Positions 50,097-56,897 of a stretch of DNA of 64,000 nucleotides are shown piece by piece. The stretch is from positions 310,001 through 374,000 of the forward strand of contig NZ_JAGHRJ010000005.1 in the NCBI RefSeq assembly GCF_017743865.1, in the 5' to 3' direction. The stretch comes from Labrenzia sp. R4_2. GTDB taxonomy: Bacteria > Pseudomonadota > Alphaproteobacteria > Rhizobiales > Stappiaceae. A model generated the notes under the pieces. The model was not told the origin of the DNA, did not search any database, and worked only from the letters and a program-made list of their open reading frames with translations. How positions within the stretch are numbered: position 1 is the stretch's first letter; the number at the start of each line of letters is the position of its first letter. The position numbers and the translations under genes were made by a program.

Positions 50097-51314
50097 TCAA
50101 GCTCCAATTCCGATGAGCAAAACACACGCCTCGTAGCTGCTCGCATAGGTCAGCGTGGCGCTCGTCCAGGACGGGTAAACATGGGTGACATAAACGCTTG
50201 TCGGCATGAGCCCGATCAGCATTGCGTGGGTGCCAGGGGCCGCAAAATTGAAGGTCAAGGGGCTATTGGATTGCCAGGTCAAACCGGAGGCGGCCGATTG
50301 CGAGCCGGTGTTGGGGACGCCGGACCAGATCCCCAAAATCTGTCCACCCAATAAGCCACCAGACCCACCGATTGATCCCAGCGATACCCATTGATTTAAG
50401 CGGCGCTGCCAGATTTCGAGGCTGTCTTGATCGGCATTTGATACCAGCCCTTTGTCACCGTTCACCGGGTTGACCCATTCCAAAGCAGTCGGTGCATTGC
50501 TGTCGTTTGCGTGCTCAAACGACCGGACATTGAAACCGCCACCAAGCTTCTCAGCCAGGGCTGCGTGCAGTCCCTCCGGATGCACAGCCTTGTCGTCGAT
50601 ATCACCGGCTTTGGTTTCCGGAATATCCGCGAGATGTTCGGCCAGCGAAGTGTTGATCTTGTCCTGCACACCGAGCGCCAAGGCAAACTCGGATGGTCTT
50701 AGTTTCTTGTGATTTCCCGCCGAACTGTCACGCAGCAGGATCCAATCGATGTTGCCTTCTGCTTCGCTGACCTGATCGCCCGTGATTTCGTCCAGGTTCT
50801 GAACGGCGAGCTTGAATGTACGGTCCTGAGAAAGATCACCGCCGCCGTCAACGCCATCTTCTGTATCGATCCGCCGTTCGGCCGAAACAAATGCGTTGAT
50901 GGCCTGAATCTGAATGACCAGATTTTCCAGATCAGAAAACACAACATGGGCGCGCATGAGCGCCTCAACGGTTTGCCCTGATGACGGCACTGGTTTGTTG
51001 ACGGGTGGGTCATATTTGATGATCGCAACCATGTCGCCATCGTCATCAATGACCGCCCCCTCGCGGATCGTATAGGGACCGTCCTCTGCTTCCAGCAAGC
51101 AATCAAAAAGGGCCGTGTTGGGCGCGCCCGGCACCGTGCCCGAACCCTGCACCGGTTTGCGGACAATCTCATTTTGCAAACTGGTTTCACCGCCAGTGGG
51201 CGCATAGTCGCCATCGCCAAACGCCAGGTGCGTAATTCGCAGCGGTGTTCCGTTGGCGAGTGCAGCGGCTTCCTTGTTTTTGCCCGTCGTGGTCAAAATT
51301 GAATAGGTCGGCAT
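50097..51314 (-). CDS. Tail fibre / tail-collar fibre protein
   Basis: This 405-aa protein starts MPTYSILTTTGKNKEAAALA and has the DUF3751 'phage tail-collar fibre' N-terminus (RITHLAFGDGDYAPTGGETS, about residues 26-45) that anchors the fibre to the baseplate. The centre is a long low-complexity stalk and the C-terminal domain (residues about 320-405, glycine- and serine-rich) should bind the host receptor. It follows tail protein I by about 9 bp, the normal I-H order of P2-like phages. It is shorter than P2 gpH, implying a small receptor-binding tip. Confidence 0.88.
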   Translation of the reverse strand: MPTYSILTTTGKNKEAAALANGTPLRITHLAFGDGDYAPTGGETSLQNEIVRKPVQGSGTVPGAPNTALFDCLLEAEDGPYTIREGAVIDDDGDMVAIIKYDPPVNKPVPSSGQTVEALMRAHVVFSDLENLVIQIQAINAFVSAERRIDTEDGVDGGGDLSQDRTFKLAVQNLDEITGDQVSEAEGNIDWILLRDSSAGNHKKLRPSEFALALGVQDKINTSLAEHLADIPETKAGDIDDKAVHPEGLHAALAEKLGGGFNVRSFEHANDSNAPTALEWVNPVNGDKGLVSNADQDSLEIWQRRLNQWVSLGSIGGSGGLLGGQILGIWSGVPNTGSQSAASGLTWQSNSPLTFNFAAPGTHAMLIGLMPTSVYVTHVYPSWTSATLTYASSYEACVLLIGIGA

Positions 51315-51323
51315 GGCGTGTCC

Positions 51324-51983
51324 TCAAAGAGCGCTGGCTGTGATGGCAAGACGGGTCATGGGCGCAACACCGGCCCTCTGGTTGCCGCTTGCGATGGGCG
51401 GGTCGAAAACAAAGGGCATCGCAACGCAAGTGATGTGCGTCATCGGAAACGCCGCGCCATAGAGCGAGCCTTCAGATCCGGCCATCGTCCGCAAGGCGGT
51501 GTCCTGGCTCCAGCGTTTCTGGGCATCGATGACCCGCCAGATTTGCCGATTGACTTTCTCGGCCCAAATATCGCCGTCGCCAAATATGTCCTGGCTTGTG
51601 TCAACCGTTATGGTGTGGGTGTCATGCGGGCCAATCGGGTCCAGATCGTACCATTGCACAATGTCGGCATTCAGCCCGAAAGCTTCCAACCCTTCCAAAA
51701 CACCGCTGTCCGTTCCCTGTCGTTCATGCAAAGGAAAAGCATTGTCGATCAGCGTGCGCACAGCCTCTTCCGGACTGCCGTCCTCATCGATGAATTCGAT
51801 CAACGAGTTTTCTGCGATTGCCAGCGGCAAGACTTCTGTTGGCATTTCCGAAGATGTGCGCATCAAGAGTTTGGAAAAATCAAATTCCGACGCCATTGCC
51901 TCAAAGGCACCTAACACGGCCCTGGAGCGCTCATCGTTGATGCCGGGCGGGATCAGTTTTTCAGGAAAATACCGGTTGGTCAT
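51324..51983 (-). CDS. I: Phage tail protein I (P2 gpI-like)
   Basis: This 219-aa protein starts MTNRYFPEKLIPPGINDERS and has the P2 tail protein I pattern: ALGAFEAMASEFDFSKLLMR-type helix, ENSLIEFIDEDGSPEEAVRT and QRGTDSGVLEGLEAFG. It is a baseplate wedge/tail protein that caps the J protein and anchors fibres. Its ATG overlaps the stop of the J gene by 4 bp. The order J-I-fibre supports the assignment. Confidence 0.87.
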   Translation of the reverse strand: MTNRYFPEKLIPPGINDERSRAVLGAFEAMASEFDFSKLLMRTSSEMPTEVLPLAIAENSLIEFIDEDGSPEEAVRTLIDNAFPLHERQGTDSGVLEGLEAFGLNADIVQWYDLDPIGPHDTHTITVDTSQDIFGDGDIWAEKVNRQIWRVIDAQKRWSQDTALRTMAGSEGSLYGAAFPMTHITCVAMPFVFDPPIASGNQRAGVAPMTRLAITASAL

Positions 51984-53110
51984 ACGGCCTCCATCGTGAG
52001 GCTCACGCCGGTCAAGACCGCAAATTGATGTTCTTCAAGCTGCCGACTGGCAAGGCCGCTGAAGGTCAGATCGACGTCAACAAGCCCATCAACAGAGCGG
52101 GCAGCGCAGGTTAGAGCTGACAAGGCCATGTAGTCACCGAGATTGCGTGACCAGATGCTGGCTGCGGCTTCTAGCGCCGCTTCGGTGCGGGCCTTTGCCT
52201 CCGACAAATCACCTTCCGCGCGCGCGGTTCCAGTGATGGTGAATGTGACAGCTTCCGGATCACGGATGGTGAGTTCATCACCTTGTGGCCGTTTAACCAG
52301 CGGCTCCAGCCACGTCTTGAGCTGGCTCCGAAAGTCTGCTGTAGGCAAACCATCAAACAAGAGCGGGTGCACGTCGATAAACCCGGCTTGCGGCTTGATG
52401 ACAGCCACGCTGACGATCGCTGGAGAAAAGGCGCGTGCTTGTTGGCGGTAGCTTTCCCGGCCGCCCGCCTTGGAAATGCGGTCATGAGCATTTAGGGCAC
52501 GGTAGCGAAATGGCTCCGTCCCTTCATCGTCTGCCCCGCCGACAGTCTCTGTGGTGTTGGCGATCTCAACATTGCCAATAGTCTTTTTAACCAGACCCGG
52601 CGCAATGCCATTGGCTTCCGGGCCCGGTTCTGTGGCTGTTGCACCGCCATCAGCAAAGAGGCTTCCGGCTGGAATGACAATTTCGCTGTCCAGCTCAAAG
52701 GTTACATCGCCTAAGACAAGCGCAGTGCCCTTTTCTCCAACAAAGACCGTTTCCGAACTCGGCGCTTCCAGCGTTGCACGGACAAGGCATGTGGCCGGTG
52801 CGGCTTTCAGCCGATAAGTGGAATTGTTGGCGGCACCAACATCCAGATGAGCGCCTTCCTGAAACAAGAGCCAGCGCTGTTCGGAAGCTAATTGCGCTTC
52901 TTTGCCCAGAAGGGAAAAGCCATAAGCCAGCATATCGATAAGGACTTGTTCCAGCTGCGCGGGAAAGAGTTTGCGCTGCGGTCCGTCCGGATGGGTTTCG
53001 AACCAGGTGACTAGCTTTTCTTTCCAGGCTTTTGCAGAGGTGGTGAAAAGCTTCGGCGCGCCGCGTTTGATCAGTTCTTCCGGACTGACGGCCTTGATCA
53101 AGTTGACCAT
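51980..53110 (-). CDS. J: Baseplate assembly protein J
   Basis: This 376-aa protein contains the Baseplate_J region: ETVFVGEKGTALVLGDVTFE, PGPEANGIAPGLVKKTIGNV and GTEPFRYRALNAHDRISKAG, RESYRQQARAFSPAIVSVAV. It forms the wedge of a contractile-tail baseplate (P2 gpJ/Mu gp47 family). Its start overlaps the W stop by one base, and its stop overlaps the I start. Length agrees with P2 J-type proteins. Confidence 0.92.
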   Translation of the reverse strand: MVNLIKAVSPEELIKRGAPKLFTTSAKAWKEKLVTWFETHPDGPQRKLFPAQLEQVLIDMLAYGFSLLGKEAQLASEQRWLLFQEGAHLDVGAANNSTYRLKAAPATCLVRATLEAPSSETVFVGEKGTALVLGDVTFELDSEIVIPAGSLFADGGATATEPGPEANGIAPGLVKKTIGNVEIANTTETVGGADDEGTEPFRYRALNAHDRISKAGGRESYRQQARAFSPAIVSVAVIKPQAGFIDVHPLLFDGLPTADFRSQLKTWLEPLVKRPQGDELTIRDPEAVTFTITGTARAEGDLSEAKARTEAALEAAASIWSRNLGDYMALSALTCAARSVDGLVDVDLTFSGLASRQLEEHQFAVLTGVSLTMEAV

Positions 53111-53493
53111 TATGCCACCCCCTGCAGCTCAACCACGGTGCGGCGGATGTCCGACAAGACATCCTCGCGCGGACGCCAAAAGATCGGAACCTTGAAATGA
53201 TGGAAGGCGACCGGGTCCACCTCCACTTTTTCCACGGCTATGCGCGGTTCCCAGCGGGTCAAGCCGTCCCAGATTTCCTGCGAGATGCGTGGAATTGCGA
53301 TCGCGGGCGGGCGGTCAATGAACTCCAGAGCATCGCAGAATTTTTCCGGCTCGGTCGGTACTGAGAGCTTCGGCGTCAGACAGATGATCCGGATTGCCTG
53401 TTCCAGATCCTCAATGCCGGTTACGGCCTCGTCCCAAGCCGCAACCGGGCCCGGCGAAACACGCAACTGCCAATGAAGATTTTGAGGGTACAT
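53110..53493 (-). CDS. W: Baseplate assembly protein W (gp25/gpW-like)
   Basis: This 127-aa protein reads MYPQNLHWQLRVSPGPVAAW, DEAVTGIEDLEQAIRIICLT and RISQEIWDGLTRWEPRIAVE, the T4 gp25/P2 gpW lysozyme-related fold. It nucleates the wedge with J. The start codon lies inside an inverted repeat (53493-53527), which could limit its translation. It is separated from V by an accessory gene pair instead of following it directly. Confidence 0.9.
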   Translation of the reverse strand: MYPQNLHWQLRVSPGPVAAWDEAVTGIEDLEQAIRIICLTPKLSVPTEPEKFCDALEFIDRPPAIAIPRISQEIWDGLTRWEPRIAVEKVEVDPVAFHHFKVPIFWRPREDVLSDIRRTVVELQGVA

Positions 53494-53527
53494 GCCGACA
53501 GGTTTCCGAGGTGAAAAACTGTCGGCA
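53493..53527 (-). repeat. Inverted repeat overlapping the W start codon
   Basis: TGCCGACAG (53493-53501) and CTGTCGGCA (53519-53527) are perfect 9-bp arms around a 17-nt loop. On the coding strand the right arm ends in the CATG that contains the W start codon, so folding would occlude initiation. It may also mark the boundary of the accessory-gene insertion. The rest of the gap to 53572 holds nothing else visible. Confidence 0.65.
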
Positions 53528-53572
53528 GACTATGGCTTTTTAAACTGGTACGTTACGGAAGTGTTCCGGCGT

Positions 53573-54190
53573 TTATTCGTCTCGCTCAGCTGCGGTTCGC
53601 AGTCCAGCTCGCGCAAGTGTTGCTTTCAAGAGCCTTTCCCCGCGTAGACTTGCGTTAATCTGCATATGAAGCGCTGTTTTTTCCCATTCACCGGTCTGAA
53701 GGCTTTTTAGCTGCTCATCATCCAGCGTACCCTCCGGAATATCAATGGTAAGCTTCTCTAATGACTCAACGTTTTCAATAGTCGCCCTGAATCCTACTTC
53801 AACCGCACCAGACTGTACGGACAGTATCCGGTACATGCCGTCAAGACGCACTTCAATGGGACTTTCCGGGATTTTCCTTACAATGTCGCGCCCCTGCTTT
53901 CCGGTGACCGACATGTCCTGACCAACGACTAACTCGTCTTTGTCTTCAAGTTTTTGAAGCAACTTGTCATTACTTTGATCTAAGGCCACTCTGGCGTTGG
54001 CCAGACGAGCATTTTCCTTGGCTAGATCGCCAAGTATACGATATTTTTCTATTTCCTGCTCAGTCGCTTTTGCATCAAATTCGACTTTCTTATCTCTCGA
54101 CCTGGCTTCAAGATAGAGCTTGAAATACCATCCTGTTCCGACAATGCCAGCGACAGCCAAAATTGCAGTCAACGTTTCGGTGCCATTCAT
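53573..54190 (-). CDS. Membrane-anchored accessory protein, C-terminal part of an interrupted gene
   Basis: This 205-aa ORF starts MNGTETLTAILAVAGIVGTG with a transmembrane helix (about residues 5-27), a coiled coil (about 35-85, KATEQEIEKYRILGDLAKEN) and a soluble C-terminal domain. It is in the same frame as the upstream 117-aa ORF, from which only a TAA codon and one AAC separate it. Similar ~320-aa proteins with this domain order are familiar from bacterial genomes as uncharacterised families (I recall a DUF7946-type annotation). Either a nonsense mutation split one gene, or reinitiation makes two proteins. The ATG has no strong ribosome site. Confidence 0.65.
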   Translation of the reverse strand: MNGTETLTAILAVAGIVGTGWYFKLYLEARSRDKKVEFDAKATEQEIEKYRILGDLAKENARLANARVALDQSNDKLLQKLEDKDELVVGQDMSVTGKQGRDIVRKIPESPIEVRLDGMYRILSVQSGAVEVGFRATIENVESLEKLTIDIPEGTLDDEQLKSLQTGEWEKTALHMQINASLRGERLLKATLARAGLRTAAERDE

Positions 54191-54193
54191 GTT

Positions 54194-54547
54194 TTAAGCC
54201 GCCGTTGAAAGAACATTGTTGAACACATCCCAAAGCTTGGAAGTGTATGAGGTCGAACCTTTTTCCAGATGGACAACAAGCTCTGTTTTTCGACGCTCTT
54301 CCTTACTAAGCCGTTTAACCTCCCCATAAACTGAGATCGCATATGCATCATCAATACCTTTTTGCAAGGCAAGTATTGCAGGCATAATCCTGGTAGGAAC
54401 GCCGCCATCAAAGTCTTCTCCTCTAATGGTTACTCTGTATTTCGGCCAACCATCGAACTGAATGTCATCAGGCAGTAAATCCTCTCCATTTTCGATATCT
54501 TCTAAAATCCTAAAAAGATCGTCTTCGCTCGCAATTGTTATCGCCAT
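54194..54547 (-). CDS. Accessory protein, N-terminal part of an interrupted gene
   Basis: This 117-aa ORF starts MAITIASEDDLFRILEDIEN and continues DDIQFDGWPKYRVTIRGEDF, DGGVPTRIMPAILALQKGID and AYAISVYGEVKRLSKEERRK. PTRIMPAILALQ is a pattern I associate with a family of larger membrane-anchored proteins of unknown function. The stop TAA is in the same frame as the downstream ORF, so restoring it to CAA would give a continuous protein of about 324 aa. The pair lies between V and W of the tail operon, a place for cargo ('moron') genes in prophages, and is A+T-richer than the structural genes. Confidence 0.65.
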   Translation of the reverse strand: MAITIASEDDLFRILEDIENGEDLLPDDIQFDGWPKYRVTIRGEDFDGGVPTRIMPAILALQKGIDDAYAISVYGEVKRLSKEERRKTELVVHLEKGSTSYTSKLWDVFNNVLSTAA

Positions 54548-54648
54548 ATCAGCCTGCCATTTTTCCGGAGCAATTATGTTTCTGAAGAATCACCTGCCTT
54601 GCAACCAATAATTTCTTTCATCAGTCAAACAACTGAAATCGGCTTAGG

Positions 54649-55182
54649 CTAAACCGGCGGCCCAGGAGGGCCCGAAGGCGCGGACACATGACCATGCGTG
54701 TCTCCCACGTTCTTCCCGTTGTGGGTCAAGCTTGCCCCTTCAATTGCAACCGGGCCTTTCAGCGTGATGCTTGCAGCCTCCAATGTGAAGGTGTTTGCCT
54801 TCACATCAACGTTGTTCGCACCGGTCACTGAGATGTCATTCGACCCCTGATTGATGACAACCATCAAACCACCGGCAAACGCCATATAGAAAAGCTCGCC
54901 ATCGCCGGTTGGCGGGCCATCCGCACTGGACCAGATCGCACCAAGAACCGCGCCATCTTCCCCATCCCAGTCCATCAGACAGACAACTTGGCTGTCCATA
55001 TCCGGCATGCGGTAGAGCTTGTTCGCACCGGTGCCGCCCTGCAAAACGTGGATCCAGCCGGAGGTGTCCTCATCCTCATCGTCAAACCGGATTTTAACCC
55101 GGCCTTTTTGCGGATCGCGCTCGATCACCGTGCCACGCCTATAAGGGGAGTTCTTGCCGCTTTGATGAACCCGGTCAGACAC
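54649..55182 (-). CDS. V: Baseplate spike protein V
   Basis: This 177-aa protein has the Gp5/VgrG-like OB fold: RRGTVIERDPQKGRVKIRFD, DTSGWIHVLQGGTGANKLYR and DSQVVCLMDWDGEDGAVLGA, then the beta-helical spike with ANNVDVKANTFTLEAASITL. The C-terminus NVGDTHGHVSAPSGPPGPP carries an HxH that in P2 gpV binds iron at the spike tip. It is the membrane-piercing needle of the contractile tail. It overlaps the D gene by 8 bp. Confidence 0.92.
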   Translation of the reverse strand: MSDRVHQSGKNSPYRRGTVIERDPQKGRVKIRFDDEDEDTSGWIHVLQGGTGANKLYRMPDMDSQVVCLMDWDGEDGAVLGAIWSSADGPPTGDGELFYMAFAGGLMVVINQGSNDISVTGANNVDVKANTFTLEAASITLKGPVAIEGASLTHNGKNVGDTHGHVSAPSGPPGPPV

Positions 55183-56173
55183 CTTTCAACTCCAATGCTG
55201 TCGTGTAGTTTGCCCGCTTCTGGCGGTGTTTTGAAACATGGGTCAGGTAGTTTCCGGCGTATTTGCCGAAACTGCTCCCAAGCGCGATGACTTGACCGGC
55301 AATCAAAAGCGGATCGCCAATTACGGTGACACGGGCGGTGCGCCGGTCCTCATTGGCCTTGGCCAGCCGGGACTTGGCGAGCTTTTTGGCTTGGTCTTCG
55401 TCTTCGACCCGCTCATCGATTTCAAGCGTATCGCCTGCGGGCGCGCTCAAATCCTGTACTTCTTGTGTGATCAGACGTTTGTTTTCGCCCTTCAGGTATC
55501 TCACCCGTGCTTTGGAGTAGGTCTTGTCGGTCTTTTCCTTGGCAGACCACCTTGTCCCGGCTGCAAGATCCGAAATCTCCAGCGTCCGCACCGGACCCTG
55601 GCTTTCAATATCTTCCCGCTTGAAAAAAACCAGTGCCCCGTCCTTGATGGAAACAAAATGGCCGAAATCTTCGGCCAGCCGTTTGATGAACTCCAGATCC
55701 CGCTCACGGCGCTGACGTTTGTAAACAAAATTCACGGCCTCGATCGCGCCTTTGATCGTAAGCCCGTGGCGTCCACCTACGTCCTGGATGATCTTTTCCA
55801 GCGTCGTGTTCTCATGGCCTTTGGATTTCAAGGTCCGCTGCGTCGTTTCCGGAAACGCGGAGATGGCCCGGAACTTCAAGGTATCGTTGCCACGTGATCC
55901 GGACGCAGAAGGAATATCGACCTGAAACAACCCCGCCGGCACAAATGCGCCACCCCTGTAGCCGATCGCCGGAACGGTTACGATATCGCCCTGTTCCGGC
56001 CGCCAAGCCCCGCGCCACAATCCAGTGTCATCGCGCAAGGTGACAGCAATCTCATCTGCCTTGCCATGCAGATTATCGGTCCAGGCGAAGTCAATGAGGT
56101 ACGGGGCAAGCTCACTGCCAACATCAACACCATTGACCAGAAGCGATACGAAGGGTTCGGGAAAGGCTGCCAT
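55175..56173 (-). CDS. D: Tail protein D (late-control/hub protein)
   Basis: The start is ATG 56173 in the TAATG overlap with X; the in-frame extension to 56191 is rejected. The 332-aa protein contains GADE-type hub sequence: SLLVNGVDVGSELAPYLIDF, RGNDTLKFRAISAFPETTQR, LTIKGAIEAVNFVYKRQRRE and FIKRLAEDFGHFVSIKDGAL. This is P2 gpD / Mu gp44-like, the baseplate hub that holds spike V. Length is right for gpD. It sits between X and V as in P2. Confidence 0.92.
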   Translation of the reverse strand: MAAFPEPFVSLLVNGVDVGSELAPYLIDFAWTDNLHGKADEIAVTLRDDTGLWRGAWRPEQGDIVTVPAIGYRGGAFVPAGLFQVDIPSASGSRGNDTLKFRAISAFPETTQRTLKSKGHENTTLEKIIQDVGGRHGLTIKGAIEAVNFVYKRQRRERDLEFIKRLAEDFGHFVSIKDGALVFFKREDIESQGPVRTLEISDLAAGTRWSAKEKTDKTYSKARVRYLKGENKRLITQEVQDLSAPAGDTLEIDERVEDEDQAKKLAKSRLAKANEDRRTARVTVIGDPLLIAGQVIALGSSFGKYAGNYLTHVSKHRQKRANYTTALELKGV

Positions 56174-56427
56174 TACCCGCTTCGCTTCCAAGGAGGTAGG
56201 AGACTTTCCTCCAGCCCGGTATCTTCAACCACAGGAATTCGTAAACGGAGGCCGGGCGGAAGGATCGGCGGTACGGGCGAAAGGTCCTCCAGGAACAGAT
56301 CCCGGTTGGCCTCAATGATCAGGTCCATGGCATCCGCATCATTGTAGTAAGCCCAGGCAATCGTATCCCAGCGATCACCGGGCAGCGTTAGATGCTCCAG
56401 AAACTCACCTGTCTTAACGGCCATCAT
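56173..56427 (-). CDS. X: Tail protein X (LysM-like)
   Basis: This 84-aa protein starts MMAVKTGEFLEHLTLPGDRW, then DTIAWAYYNDADAMDLIIEA and NPPILPPGLRLRIP-type ending (PVPPILPPGLRLRIPVVEDT). This is the small LysM-containing P2 gpX family, needed for tail completion and for hub stability. Its start overlaps the U stop and its stop overlaps the D start. Confidence 0.9.
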   Translation of the reverse strand: MMAVKTGEFLEHLTLPGDRWDTIAWAYYNDADAMDLIIEANRDLFLEDLSPVPPILPPGLRLRIPVVEDTGLEESLLPPWKRSG

Positions 56428-56897
56428 GGCAAAAGCCTCTTTGTCAGGGGATTGATAATGGCCCGTGCCAGACTTGCCGCGCCGCTGCCTCCGATCGAAA
56501 GGGCCCCGCCCGGCACCTCGATCAGCTCGATGCTGGCTTCCAAGCGGACAATGCGCCCGCTTTCCGTGGTTTTCTGCAATGTGATCTTGACCGACTTTGG
56601 CCAGAATTTTTTGCCGTCATAACTGCCGTTACCGAAGATGAGCGGCACTGCCTGACGTTTGCTGCGCATCGCCTTCAGCTTCGCGTACTCGGCTTCCGGG
56701 TCGCAAAAACTCTCATCGAAGAAGAACGAAAACGATCGTTTGTCGAGCTTCTCTCCAGCCTCCTGAGGGATTGGCTTACCCCGCAGGACTTTATGTTCAT
56801 GGAAGCTGTTTTCCAGCGTTTCGGACGCGCCCGTCGGACCAGTCATGACCGACGACACTCCAAGCTGCAGATCTCCAAGGTAAGCAAACGCCGCCAT
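56424..56897 (-). CDS. U: Tail protein U
   Basis: This 157-aa protein starts MAAFAYLGDLQLGVSSVMTG and continues FHEHKVLRGKPIPQEAGEKL, SFSFFFDESFCDPEAEYAKL and VPLIFGNGSYDGKKFWPKSV. It matches P2 gpU, a tail-terminator/tail protein. Its ATG is coupled to the tape-measure stop by a 1-base overlap. In P2 U follows T (tape measure), as here. Confidence 0.9.
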   Translation of the reverse strand: MAAFAYLGDLQLGVSSVMTGPTGASETLENSFHEHKVLRGKPIPQEAGEKLDKRSFSFFFDESFCDPEAEYAKLKAMRSKRQAVPLIFGNGSYDGKKFWPKSVKITLQKTTESGRIVRLEASIELIEVPGGALSIGGSGAASLARAIINPLTKRLLP

